64,000 nucleotides of DNA from Deltaproteobacteria bacterium (GTDB lineage Bacteria > Myxococcota_A > Polyangia > DRWM01 > JAAZOP01), in NCBI GenBank assembly GCA_016218815.1, contig JACRCX010000045.1, positions 1-64,000 of the forward strand, in the 5' to 3' direction. Shown here piece by piece: positions 9,456 through 19,925 of this stretch. Position 1 is the first letter of the stretch; the number at the start of each line of letters is the position of its first letter. The position numbers and the translations under genes are program-made. The notes beneath the pieces are model-generated. The model was not told the origin of the DNA. It worked only from the letters and a program-made list of their open reading frames with translations, and ran no database searches.

Positions 9456-9662
9456 ATGCGGATGACGTTCGATCGGCGGTTCGACGAGGAGCGGCGGCGC
9501 TATGAGCTGCGCGCCTGCTGCGAGGATTGCGCGCAGTTCGTGCCCGAGGACGGATCGTGCGCCCACAGGTTCCCCAACCGGGAGCACCGGCGGGCCTGGT
9601 GGGACGCGCTGCGGGAGGGCCAGGATGTCGTCTTCTGCAAGGACTTCGAATCCGCCGCCTGA
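9456..9662 (+). CDS. Small Cys-rich conserved-type protein
   Basis: A 68-residue predicted cytoplasmic protein. It has the Cys pattern ACCEDCAQF, then GSCAHRFP, then VFCKDFE near the end, suggestive of a bound zinc or iron-sulfur centre, in an otherwise charged, Arg/Glu-rich chain. I recall similar short proteins from deltaproteobacteria but know no function. Start options are 9456 and 9462. Its end overlaps the next gene by 38 bases, so the two are probably co-expressed, followed by tilS. The overlap in a different frame with a good ribosome site inside supports both being real. Confidence 0.6.
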   Translation: MRMTFDRRFDEERRRYELRACCEDCAQFVPEDGSCAHRFPNREHRRAWWDALREGQDVVFCKDFESAA

Positions 9663-10194
9663 GCGACGGAAGACGGTCGCCGTCGTCGGTTCGGCGTCGC
9701 CCAACGCCGAGGTGCTCGTCATGGCCGCGCAGGTCGGCGCGATCATCCGTCGCCTCGGCCTGAACATGGTCTGTGGCGGCCTCGCCGGCGTCATGGCCGC
9801 CGCCTGCCGCGGCTTCCAGGAAGCCAAGGCCGGCCAGCCCCCGGGGCCCGTCGCGGTCGGCATCCTCCCCGGCGACGATCCGGCCGCCGCCAACCCGTGG
9901 GTCGACGCTGCCGTCGCGACCGGCATGGGCTTCGCCCGCAACGCCGTCGTCGTGCGCTCGGCCGACGCCGTGGTGGCCGTCGGCGGGGGCGCGGGGACCT
10001 TGTCCGAGGTCGCCTTCGCGTGGCAGACCAACCGCCCGATCGTCGCTCTCGTGCCATCCGGCGGCTGGTCCCAGATCCTCGCTGGCGACCGGATCGACGA
10101 CCGGCGGCCCGACGCCGTGATTGCGGCGCAGACGATCGAGCAGGTCGAGGCGGCCCTGCGGCAGGTGCTCGGGCTAGGCGCCGCTTCCGGCTGA
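9625..10194 (+). CDS. LOG/TIGR00725-type Rossmann protein
   Basis: A 189-residue cytoplasmic protein of the LOG superfamily, whose better known members are cytokinin riboside 5'-monophosphate phosphoribohydrolases acting on nucleotides. It shows the nucleotide-binding start VAVVGSASPNAEV, the family loop NMVCGGLAGVMAAACRGF and the signature GGGAGTLSEVAFAW, which corresponds to PGGxGTxxE in LOG. It is the short TIGR00725 version, lacking the full LOG motif, so the activity is uncertain. The ATG at 9625 is preceded by GGAGGG seven bases upstream. Its TGA overlaps the ATG of tilS by one base (TGATG), suggesting translational coupling. Confidence 0.75.
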   Translation: MSSSARTSNPPPERRKTVAVVGSASPNAEVLVMAAQVGAIIRRLGLNMVCGGLAGVMAAACRGFQEAKAGQPPGPVAVGILPGDDPAAANPWVDAAVATGMGFARNAVVVRSADAVVAVGGGAGTLSEVAFAWQTNRPIVALVPSGGWSQILAGDRIDDRRPDAVIAAQTIEQVEAALRQVLGLGAASG

Positions 10195-11183
10195 TGGACC
10201 TCGCGGAGCGCTTCCTCGTCCAGCCCGGCCTCGACGACCTCGTTCCCTCCGGCGTGCGCGTCCTGGCCGCCGTCTCGGGTGGCGGCGACTCCGCCGCGCT
10301 GCTCCACCTGCTGGCCGCCGCCGCTCCGGGGCGGGGATGGGAGGTCGAGGCGATCTGCGTCGATCACCGCACGCGGCCGGGGACGGCGGACGACGCGCGG
10401 TTCGTCGCCGAGGTCTGCTTGGGGCTGGGGGTTCCGTTCCATGCGGTCTCGCTGCCGCAGGAGTCCGCAGCGTCGTCCGAGAACGCCCTGCGTCGCGCCC
10501 GTCACGAAGCCCTGGCGACCGCGGCCCGGGCCTGCCGAGCGTCGCGGGTCGCCCTGGGCCACCAGGCCGACGACGTGGTGGAGACGATGGTGATGCGTCT
10601 GTTGCGCGGCGCGGGGCTCGACGGTCTGGCCGGGATCCCCCCGCGCACGGGCGGCTTCGTCCGACCGCTGCTGACCTTCCGTCGGGCGGAGCTCCGGCGC
10701 TGGCTGGCGGAGCGTGGCCTGGGGTGGGTCGAGGACCCGACGAACGACGATGCCCGGAAGCTTCGTGCCCGCGTCCGCCACCTCGTGCTGCCGGCGCTGC
10801 GCCGCTTCGCGCCGTCGATCGACGAAGGGCTCCTGGAGGCGGCGCGAGCGATCCGCCGGGCTCGCGGGTATCTGGACGGCTGGGACGACGGGTGGCTCGA
10901 CGACCGTGCGGTGACGGGCGCGGACGGCGTGGAGCTGCCGCGAGCCGCGCTCCTGGCGGAGCCTCCGGTCTCCCGCGGGCGTCTGGTCCGTCGGGCCGCT
11001 GAGCGTCTCGGCGTTGCGAGGAGCCGCCTCGGGCGGGCCTGCCTGGAGGAGGTGCTGGGAGTGCTCGAGCACGGGGCGTCCGGCGCCGCCGTCCCGTTGC
11101 CCGGGGAGTTGGAGGCCGCGTACGAGGCCGATTCGCTGCGTGTCCGCCGCAAGGGTCTTGCCCGGGAGCGAGACGGCGTGTAG
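10194..11183 (+). CDS. tilS: tRNA(Ile)-lysidine synthase
   Basis: Modifies C34 of the CAU-anticodon isoleucine tRNA to lysidine with ATP and lysine, so that it reads AUA. The 329-residue protein has the PP-loop SGGGDSAALLHLL near residue 29, VDHRTRPGTADDARFV, the conserved RRARHEAL and the substrate segment LGHQADDVVETMVMRLLRGA, then GLAGIPP and WVEDPTN as in TilS. The C-terminal region is short compared with E. coli TilS (432 residues), closer to the compact form. It begins within the stop codon of the LOG-like gene and ends 14 bases before the histidine kinase gene. Confidence 0.9.
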   Translation: MDLAERFLVQPGLDDLVPSGVRVLAAVSGGGDSAALLHLLAAAAPGRGWEVEAICVDHRTRPGTADDARFVAEVCLGLGVPFHAVSLPQESAASSENALRRARHEALATAARACRASRVALGHQADDVVETMVMRLLRGAGLDGLAGIPPRTGGFVRPLLTFRRAELRRWLAERGLGWVEDPTNDDARKLRARVRHLVLPALRRFAPSIDEGLLEAARAIRRARGYLDGWDDGWLDDRAVTGADGVELPRAALLAEPPVSRGRLVRRAAERLGVARSRLGRACLEEVLGVLEHGASGAAVPLPGELEAAYEADSLRVRRKGLARERDGV

Positions 11184-11197
11184 GAAGTGCCCAGGAG

Positions 11198-13297
11198 ATG
11201 AGCCGTCTGGAATCCAAGGATCGCACCCCGCAGCGCCGCCGGCGCGGGGGGGGGGCGTCGCGGTCCGCACCACCGGACGCGCGACGTCCGGCCGCCGGTC
11301 GGCCTCCGCCGGCCGCGGCCCGGACGCGAATCGACGCGACCGACCGACGTCGCCGGGGAGCAACGAGATCGGCGGTCGACGCGGCGGAAGTTCTCGATGC
11401 GGTGACCGTGCCGCTGGGCGCATGGCTGACGGCGCTGGGCGAGCAATCGACGGTGGGGGTGGCGTTGCTGGAAGGTGCCCGGCTCCTGTTCGTCAACCCG
11501 GCGCTGGCGCGTCTGGCGGGGGTCCCGGCCGAGCGGCTGAAGGGCCTGGACGTCCGCGAGGCGGCGCAATTCATCGACGAGGCCGACCGCGCAGGCGTGG
11601 CGGAGTGGCTGCGACGGCGCGACGAGGACCCGGCGGCGGTGCTGCCGCCGTTCGAATTCCGCCTGCCCGTGCCCGGCGGGCCGCCGCGCTGGCTGTCGGC
11701 GTCCGGGGCCTCGGTACGACTCGGCGAACGCCGGCTGCGTCTGTCGATCGTGGTCGACATGACCGAGCGGCGGCGGGCCGAGGAGGAGCTGCGGAAGAGC
11801 GAGCGGCAGTACCGGGACCTGGTGGAGACGAGCATCGACGGCGTGTTGATCCTCCAGGACGGGTTCATCCGGTATGCGAATCCGGTGGCGCGGGCGGCGC
11901 TGGGCTCGGGGACCGCGGACATCGTGGGCCGCAGCTTCCTCGAGTTCGTGGCCCCCGAGGAGCTGCCGCGGGTGGTCGAGATCCACCGGCGCCGGATGGC
12001 GGGCGAGGCCGTGCTGCCGCGCTTCGAGTCGGTGGTCTGCCGCGAGGATGGGACACGGATCCAGATCGAGGCCAGTGCCTGTCATGTCACGTTCGAGGGG
12101 CGGCCCGCGGTGCTGCTGCTGACGCGAGACATCGGGCCACGCAAGCAGCTCGAGGCGGAGGCGTCCCGGGCGCGCAACCTCGAGTCGCTCGCCACGCTCG
12201 CGTCGGGCGTCGCGCACGACTTCAACAACATCCTGACGGCGATTCTGGGCAACCTGGCGATCGTGCGGATGGAGGCGGACGGGATGGCGCAGGCGGGGGG
12301 GCCGTTGGCCGGGCCGCTGCTGGAGATGGACCGGGCCTGCCAGCGGGCGCGGGCCCTCACGGAGCAGCTCCTGAGCTTCTCGCGCGGCGGGATGCCGGCC
12401 ACCCGGGCCGTGAGCGTGGCGGACGTCCTGCGCGACGTCCTCGGCCGCGCGCTGCGAGGCTCGGGCGTCCGGGCCGAGACATCGATTCCGGCGGACCTGT
12501 GGCCGGCGACGGTGCATCCCGAGGAGCTGGCCGAGGTGCTGGAGAGCCTGGTCGTCGCCGCCCGTGAGACGTCGCTCGCGGACGGCGTGATCCAGGTGGC
12601 GGCGCAGAACGTCGCGCCCGACGCCGCGCGCGACGGGCGCCGAACGGGGGTGCGGCGCGAGGTGCGCATCTCGGTCACCGACCGCGGGGCCGGGATTCCT
12701 CCCGAGCAGCTCGAGCGGGTGTTCGAGCCGTACGGCGCGGCGCGGTCGGGTGCGGGGGGGCTGCGGCTCGCTGCCGCGTACGCCATCGTGCGTCGACACG
12801 GCGGCCGGATGGAGGTCGAGTCGCTGCCCGGTCGCGGTGCGACGTTCCGGGTCTGCCTGCCGGCGGCCAGGCCGCGGCCGGAGCGGCCCGTGCGTGCTAC
12901 GACGCGCTTCCCCGCCGGGCACGGCGGGCGCGTGCTGCTGATGGACGACGATCGGAGCCTGCTCCAGCCGACGGCGAGCCTGCTCCGCCACAACGGGTTC
13001 GAGGTCGAGACGGCGGGGGGCGGGGAGGAGGCGGTGGAGCTGTTCCGCCGGCGTCGTGCCGAGGGTTGCGGGCACGACGTCGTCATCGTCGACCTCACGG
13101 TCGCGGGGGGAATGGGCGGCGACGAGTGCCGCCGCCGGCTGCTCGAGATCGACCCCGCCGCGAAAGTCGTCATCTCCTCCGGCTACAGCAACGATCCGCT
13201 GCTCGTGAACTACCGGAAGCACGGATTCGCCGCCGCGGTGGCCAAGCCCTTCCGCGTGCAGGAGCTGGTGGAGACCATCGACAAGCTTCTCCGATGA
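11198..13297 (+). CDS. Hybrid PAS histidine kinase with receiver domain; degraded ATP-binding region
   Basis: A 699-residue soluble signalling protein. After a basic, Pro/Ala-rich N-terminus come two PAS domains (about 75-190 and 205-325), a HisKA domain with the phospho-acceptor in LASGVAHDFNNIL (His340), an ATPase-like domain (about 435-555) and a receiver domain (about 578-699). The receiver keeps its acid pair MDDD, phospho-acceptor Asp632 (VIVDLTV), SSGYS and the Lys in AKPF. The ATPase part keeps the G1 motif DRGAGIP (495-501), but the N-box reads VLESLVVAARETS where VLLNLVxNAREAM is usual, and the G2 loop reads SGAGGLRLA instead of GTGLGL. Kinase activity may be lost, with the receiver served by another kinase. 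No response regulator gene is adjacent. Confidence 0.85.
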   Translation: MSRLESKDRTPQRRRRGGGASRSAPPDARRPAAGRPPPAAARTRIDATDRRRRGATRSAVDAAEVLDAVTVPLGAWLTALGEQSTVGVALLEGARLLFVNPALARLAGVPAERLKGLDVREAAQFIDEADRAGVAEWLRRRDEDPAAVLPPFEFRLPVPGGPPRWLSASGASVRLGERRLRLSIVVDMTERRRAEEELRKSERQYRDLVETSIDGVLILQDGFIRYANPVARAALGSGTADIVGRSFLEFVAPEELPRVVEIHRRRMAGEAVLPRFESVVCREDGTRIQIEASACHVTFEGRPAVLLLTRDIGPRKQLEAEASRARNLESLATLASGVAHDFNNILTAILGNLAIVRMEADGMAQAGGPLAGPLLEMDRACQRARALTEQLLSFSRGGMPATRAVSVADVLRDVLGRALRGSGVRAETSIPADLWPATVHPEELAEVLESLVVAARETSLADGVIQVAAQNVAPDAARDGRRTGVRREVRISVTDRGAGIPPEQLERVFEPYGAARSGAGGLRLAAAYAIVRRHGGRMEVESLPGRGATFRVCLPAARPRPERPVRATTRFPAGHGGRVLLMDDDRSLLQPTASLLRHNGFEVETAGGGEEAVELFRRRRAEGCGHDVVIVDLTVAGGMGGDECRRRLLEIDPAAKVVISSGYSNDPLLVNYRKHGFAAAVAKPFRVQELVETIDKLLR

Positions 13298-13301
13298 ACC
13301 G

Positions 13302-14678
13302 TCAGCCCGGGATGTCCTCGTCCGGGCGCGCCGACATCAGCACCAATCCCGTGAAGACCTTGGGGTGGAAGAACGTGGTCTTCTGGGGCAGGACGTGGCC
13401 GGAGAGCGAGACGCGGCGGAACTCCTCGACGGCGACGGGGTTGAGGAAGAACGCCGCCTGGAGCTCGCCGGCGCCGAGGTCCGCGGCGGCCCGGGCGGCC
13501 TCCTTGTAGTAGCGAACGTACCGCCCGCGCGTGACCTCCTCGGGCGCGATGCCGAGCAGCTCCTGGAACACGAAATCGTGCAGGAGCACGACGTCCAGCG
13601 TCCGCAGCTCGGCCGGATCGCACGCCAGGTGTTCCGCGCCGAACGCTTCGACGGCCGGAAACCCGACCAGATGGTAGCGCCCGCCGCCCGTCGTCCAGGC
13701 GATGGACTTGCCGTCCCCGGCCGCCTCGGCGACCGCGCGCGCCGCGTCCAGCGGCCCGCCGGGGCGGGTGGTGACGGGGAGTGCGGCCCGGAGCCTCGCC
13801 AGCAGCGTTTCTTCCGAGAACGCCTCGACCCCATGGATGCCGCGGTGCGTGGGCAGGATGACCAGCCCCGGGGCGTCCATGTTGCAGAGGAAGGCGAGGA
13901 TGAACTCCGGTGCGGCGTCCGGGCGGCCGCCCGTCCGTGCCCGCATCTCGTCGCGCCAGCCGAGCGTCGTCTCGTAGCGGTGGTGGCCGTCGGCGATGAA
14001 CAGCCGGCGCTCGGCCAGCTCGCGCACGGCCGCGCCGACGGCGTCAACGTCGTCGATGCGCCAGCAGCGGTGGACGATGCCGGCGTCGTCGGTGGCGATC
14101 ATGTCCGGCGGGCGGTTCGCGGACGTGCGCAGGGCGGCGGTCGCGGCGTCGGCCGGGTCGGAGTAGAGTGCGAAGATCGGGCTGGTATCGGTCTCGGTGG
14201 CGCGGAGCAGGGCAAGGCGATCGAGCTTCGGGCCGGAGAGGGTCCGTTCGTGCGGGAAGACGACGCCGGCGCCGAAGGCGGAGAGCCGGAGGGCGGCGAG
14301 GAAGCCGCGGCGGACGATCGGGGAGGCGAGCGGTCGAGCGGTCGAGCGGCCGGGCGGAGGGGCGGCGGCGGCGGGAGCATCGAGGGAGAACTCCTGTTCG
14401 TAGAGGTAGAGGGAGGGGCGGGGGTCGCGGACGAGGGTACCTTCGTCGAGCCACGCGCGGAGGTTCGCGGCGGCGCGGGAGTAGCGGTCCCGGCCGGGCG
14501 CGTCGTCCTCGCGCCGGGGGCCGAAGTCGACGTGCACGATGTTCCGCGGGTGCCGTCCGGCGAGGCTCTCGTGCAGTTCAGGGGGGATGACGTCGTAGGG
14601 TGGGGCGACGACCCGGGACAGGTCGCCGACGCGTGCGGCGTCGTAGCGGATTCCGCGGAAGGGAGAGATGGTGGCCAT
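13302..14678 (-). CDS. DUF1015 family protein
   Basis: A 458-residue cytoplasmic protein of the DUF1015 family, whose activity is not established. The start (ATISPFRGIRYDAARVGD, then VVAPPYDVI) is the family's characteristic opening. Also seen are NIVHVDFGPRRED, LYLYEQEF, ADGHHRYETTLGWR and a Met-Asp-rich strand FLCNMDAPGLVILPTHR. A low-complexity stretch AAAAPPPGRSTARPLASP near residue 110 is encoded partly by a CGGTCGAGCGGTCGAG phrase repeat (about 14329-14352), apparently tolerated as a surface loop. It converges with the kinase gene (four bases apart) and diverges from ftsH across a 191-base gap. Confidence 0.85.
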   Translation of the reverse strand: MATISPFRGIRYDAARVGDLSRVVAPPYDVIPPELHESLAGRHPRNIVHVDFGPRREDDAPGRDRYSRAAANLRAWLDEGTLVRDPRPSLYLYEQEFSLDAPAAAAPPPGRSTARPLASPIVRRGFLAALRLSAFGAGVVFPHERTLSGPKLDRLALLRATETDTSPIFALYSDPADAATAALRTSANRPPDMIATDDAGIVHRCWRIDDVDAVGAAVRELAERRLFIADGHHRYETTLGWRDEMRARTGGRPDAAPEFILAFLCNMDAPGLVILPTHRGIHGVEAFSEETLLARLRAALPVTTRPGGPLDAARAVAEAAGDGKSIAWTTGGGRYHLVGFPAVEAFGAEHLACDPAELRTLDVVLLHDFVFQELLGIAPEEVTRGRYVRYYKEAARAAADLGAGELQAAFFLNPVAVEEFRRVSLSGHVLPQKTTFFHPKVFTGLVLMSARPDEDIPG

Positions 14679-14791
14679 GGGTGGAGTCTACACCAGGAAG
14701 AGCGCGGGAGAGGCGCGTTGATCGCAGTTCGCCCGTGGTTATCGTTGCCGATGCCCGGAGGAGGGCGTGGGGAGGGGGCGGTGGGTGCGGC

Positions 14792-14820
14792 TTGTCCGAC
14801 GAATTGGCCCGTGCTAGCGT
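14792..14820 (+). promoter_or_regulatory. Probable promoter of the ftsH operon
   Basis: TTGTCC (14792-14797), 17 bases, TAGCGT (14815-14820), giving a leader of about 43 bases before the TTG start. A second weaker candidate lies upstream (TTGATC at 14718, TATCGT at 14740). Confidence 0.5.
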
Positions 14821-14869
14821 GCTTGCGGACGGTTCCGCCGGGGAGTCGGCGGCCTGAGATGGTGGTGCG

Positions 14870-16840
<1,971 letters not shown>

Positions 16841-16937
16841 GGGTCGGGGGTCGGGGGCCCTTCGGCGGGCTCAGGGCGGGGCTGGGGGCTGGCAGGACGG
16901 GGGGCTGGCCGTTCGGGGCGCGGGGGTTCCGACGCGG

Positions 16938-17828
16938 ATGGTGGGAGACAAACCCGGGAGGCCCAGGCTGGTCTTCGGTGGTCGCGAGCTCGACCTGTCG
17001 CGACCGCTCGTGATGGGCGTCGTCAACGTCACGCCCGATTCCTTCTCGGACGGCGGGCGGAACTTCGACCCGGGCATCGCCGTGGCCAACGCGTTGCGTC
17101 TCGTGCAGGAGGGGGCGGACCTGCTGGACGTCGGCGGGGAATCGACGCGTCCTGGGAGCGAGCCGGTGCTCGCGGCGGAGGAACTGCGGCGGGTGCTGCC
17201 GGTGATCGAGGCGCTGGCGTCGCGCGTCGCGGTGCCGATCTCGATCGACACGACGAAGGCCGAAGTGGCGGCACGCGCGGCCGCGGCGGGGGCGACGATC
17301 GCGAACGACGTCTCGGGGCTGAGGTTCGAGCCGGAGCTTGCGGACGTCGCGCGCGAGCGCGGGATGGCGCTCGTGCTGATGCACTCGCGCGGCCGTCCCA
17401 AGGACATGCAGCGGGCGCCGTCGTACGAGGACACGGTGGGGGAGGTCGTGGGCGAGCTGGGGGAGGCGCTGGAGCGCGCGTCGGCCCGCGGGGTGCCGCG
17501 CGAGGCCACGATCGTGGACCCCGGCATCGGCTTCGCCAAGCGCCCGGGGGACAATCTCGTGCTGCTGGGCGCGATCCCGCGCCTGCGGGCGGCGCTGGCC
17601 CGGCCGGTGCTGGTCGGCCCGTCGCGCAAGGCGTTCCTGGGCGTGGTGACGGGAGCGCCGGTGGACCGGCGCGGGCCGGGAACACTTGCAGCCGTCGCCG
17701 TGGCGGTGTACTGCGGTGCCGAGATGGTGCGGGTGCACGACGTAGCGGAGGCGCGGCAGGCGGCGGACGTCGCGGCGGCGATCCGCGACGGTCGTCCGGC
17801 GGGGGGGCCCCGGTGCTTGAGCTGCTGA
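16938..17828 (+). CDS. folP: Dihydropteroate synthase
   Basis: Joins p-aminobenzoate to the pterin pyrophosphate in folate synthesis. The 296-residue TIM barrel shows VVNVTPDSFSDGG, the Asp of LLDVGGESTRPGS, IDTTKAEVA, NDVSGLR, VLMHSRGRPKDMQ, VDPGIGFAKR and the substrate loop GPSRKAFLG. The gap from ftsH (97 bases) contains runs of GGGGCTGGGGGCT-like phrase repeat, so ribosome binding at the ATG (16938) is not distinctive. The last 16 bases overlap the start of cdaA, linking the two in translation. The ftsH-folP order is common in bacteria. Confidence 0.93.
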   Translation: MVGDKPGRPRLVFGGRELDLSRPLVMGVVNVTPDSFSDGGRNFDPGIAVANALRLVQEGADLLDVGGESTRPGSEPVLAAEELRRVLPVIEALASRVAVPISIDTTKAEVAARAAAAGATIANDVSGLRFEPELADVARERGMALVLMHSRGRPKDMQRAPSYEDTVGEVVGELGEALERASARGVPREATIVDPGIGFAKRPGDNLVLLGAIPRLRAALARPVLVGPSRKAFLGVVTGAPVDRRGPGTLAAVAVAVYCGAEMVRVHDVAEARQAADVAAAIRDGRPAGGPRCLSC

Positions 17829-18799
17829 TCGAGCCGTTTCGCGGTGCCTCGCCGCTCGAGATCGTCTGGACCGTCGTCGACGTCCTGCTCGTTTCGGCGC
17901 TCGTCTACTGGGCGCTGCTGCTGGTCCGCGGGACGTCCTCCCTGCGGGTGGCCATCGGCTTCATCGTCATCTGGGCCGTCTTCGTGCTCTCCGATCGGCT
18001 GCAGCTCCGGACGCTGCACCGGACGTTCGACGCGCTGTTCTCCACCCTGTCGCCCCTCGTCGTGTTCATGATCGTGCTGTTCCAGGACGACATCCGGCGC
18101 GGGCTCTCGCGCATGACTCGCTGGCGGCGCCTGACCCGCATCCAGGAGGCGGAGACGATCGACCACGTGGTGGGCGCCTGCGACGCGCTGGCCAAGGAAC
18201 ACATCGGCGCGATCATCGTGTTCGAGGGCGAGGCGATGGTGGAGCCGTTCACGCAGAGCGGCACGGCGATCGACGCGGCGGTCTCCAAGGAGCTGCTCTA
18301 CTCGCTGTTCGTCCCGGCGTTCCGCAATCCGACCCACGACGGCGCCGTGATCATCAAGAACCTGCGCATCGCCCGGGCCGGTGCGTTCCTGCCCAGCACC
18401 AAGGCGACGGACCTGGCCGTCGAGCTCGGCACGCGCCACCGTGCCGGGATCGGCATCACCGAGGTCACGGACGCCGTGAGCATCGTCGTGTCCGAGGAGC
18501 GCGGCGCGATTTCCTACTGCGAGGACGGCGCGATCACGCTCGACGTGACCGCGATCGAGCTGCGCGAGATCCTGCGCCAGCGGCTGGAGCACGGCGTCCG
18601 CGCCGGCCGCGGGATTCTCCAGCGGCTGTTCGGCCACCGCGACACGGCGCGCGCGGACCGCCCCTCGCAGGTGGGTCGGCAGACGATCCGTCCCAGCCAG
18701 ACGTCCCAGGGCGGGGGGACCTCGGGCGAATCCGGTTCCGGCGGCGGCGAATCCGGCGGGAAGCGCGACTCGGGCTCACGCCCGTCGGCGGAGGGCTAG
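17813..18799 (+). CDS. cdaA: Membrane diadenylate cyclase CdaA
   Basis: Makes the second messenger c-di-AMP from two ATP at the inner membrane. The 328-residue protein has three N-terminal membrane helices (about 15-38, 43-60, 78-92), then a DAC domain with the catalytic DGA (176-178) in PTHDGAVII and the RHR (208-210) of LGTRHRAGIGITE. After about residue 265 it carries a Gly/Ser/Arg-rich tail not seen in typical 270-residue CdaA. The GTG start overlaps the end of folP, and the gene is followed two bases later by its usual partner cdaR. No c-di-AMP phosphodiesterase is seen in the window. Confidence 0.93.
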   Translation: MLELLIEPFRGASPLEIVWTVVDVLLVSALVYWALLLVRGTSSLRVAIGFIVIWAVFVLSDRLQLRTLHRTFDALFSTLSPLVVFMIVLFQDDIRRGLSRMTRWRRLTRIQEAETIDHVVGACDALAKEHIGAIIVFEGEAMVEPFTQSGTAIDAAVSKELLYSLFVPAFRNPTHDGAVIIKNLRIARAGAFLPSTKATDLAVELGTRHRAGIGITEVTDAVSIVVSEERGAISYCEDGAITLDVTAIELREILRQRLEHGVRAGRGILQRLFGHRDTARADRPSQVGRQTIRPSQTSQGGGTSGESGSGGGESGGKRDSGSRPSAEG

Positions 18800-18801
18800 G
18801 G

Positions 18802-19893
18802 ATGCCGGTCGTACCGCCGGGGTTTCTTCGTCGCGCGGTGACCCAGCATCTGGAGCTGAAGTTCCTGGCGCTGATCATCGGCCTGGTCATCTTCTACTCG
18901 CGCGAGCGGGAGGAATCCGGCGAGCGGACGCTCCAGGTCGACCTGATGATGATCGGGCAGGAGTCGGCCGGCGACCTCGTCCGCGTCTCCGCGCTCCCGG
19001 CGAAGGTCGAGATAGCGGTGCGCGGCCCGGTCGGCGCGGTGGCCGCGCTGCGGGCGGAGCAGGTGGGCCCGGTGGCGATCCCGGTCGCGGAGGCGGTGGC
19101 TCAGGGCCGCATCGACCTGCGGCGGGGGATGTTCAACCTCCCCGACGGCGTGCGGCTCCTCTGGGCCTCTCCCTCGGTGATCGAGTTCCGCTTCGAGAAG
19201 CGCCTGGTCAAGACCGTCCCCGTCGTCGCCAAGCTGGGGCCGACCGATCCGGACACGGCCGTCGATCCCGAAGGCGCGACGGTCGACCCCCCGCAGGTCA
19301 CGCTGACCGGTCCCGAATCGGCCGTCGCCCCGATCCTGGAGGTTTCCACCGACACCATCTCGCTGGCCGGCCTCCAGCCGGGCACGTTCGTGGAGAACGT
19401 GCGGTTCCTCGTGCCCGAGGACGGCCGGGTGTCGGTCTCCGCCGAGCGCGGGCGCGTGCGCATCGCCCTGCAACCCGACATCGTCGAGTCCGAGCGCACC
19501 GGCGTGCCGGTGATGGTGGTGAAGGGGACCGACTTCGAGCCGTTCGGGACCCTGACCTACGGTGCGACGGGATTGCGGGCGAGCGTCCGCGTCCGGGGCC
19601 TGCGCCGCGTCCTGGAGCAGCTCGACAACGACCAGATCCGGCTTTACGCGCGGGCCGTGCGGAGCGCGTTCGCCGACGTCAACGGGGACGGGGTGGCGGA
19701 GGCGGTGATCCCGATCGAGGCCGAGAAGCGGTCGGATCTCTGGTCGGTCATCTCGATCGATCCGGGCGTGCTGGAGATGACGTGGACGCCTCCTCCTCCG
19801 CCCAAGCCTCCTCCGCTTCCACCCGAGGGCGCCGTGGGGGAACCGCCGCCGCCGGCGTCCGCGCCCGTGCCGGGCGGCCCGTTCATCCCCTGA
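18802..19893 (+). CDS. cdaR: CdaR/YbbR-domain protein, regulator of CdaA
   Basis: Predicted partner that modulates CdaA from outside the membrane. The 363-residue product has one N-terminal membrane anchor (about 20-36, FLALIIGLVIFYSRE) and then YbbR-type beta units: residues about 40-120, 125-205 (VKTVPVVAKLGP and the typical PQVTLTGPESAV) and 210-300. The last 45 residues are a Pro-rich tail (PPPPPKPPPLPP) that may reach the cell wall or outer envelope. It follows cdaA by two bases. The next gene usually found in such operons, glmM, is absent here; the following gene converges. Confidence 0.88.
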   Translation: MPVVPPGFLRRAVTQHLELKFLALIIGLVIFYSREREESGERTLQVDLMMIGQESAGDLVRVSALPAKVEIAVRGPVGAVAALRAEQVGPVAIPVAEAVAQGRIDLRRGMFNLPDGVRLLWASPSVIEFRFEKRLVKTVPVVAKLGPTDPDTAVDPEGATVDPPQVTLTGPESAVAPILEVSTDTISLAGLQPGTFVENVRFLVPEDGRVSVSAERGRVRIALQPDIVESERTGVPVMVVKGTDFEPFGTLTYGATGLRASVRVRGLRRVLEQLDNDQIRLYARAVRSAFADVNGDGVAEAVIPIEAEKRSDLWSVISIDPGVLEMTWTPPPPPKPPPLPPEGAVGEPPPPASAPVPGGPFIP

Positions 19894-19925
19894 GGGCGGC
19901 GTTCGAGTGAGGGCGTCGTTCGAGC

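Noticed and set aside
14718..14745. Second promoter-like pair upstream of ftsH (TTGATC/TATCGT)
   Set aside because: Less well placed than 14792-14820; might instead be chance. Mentioned but not listed as a feature.
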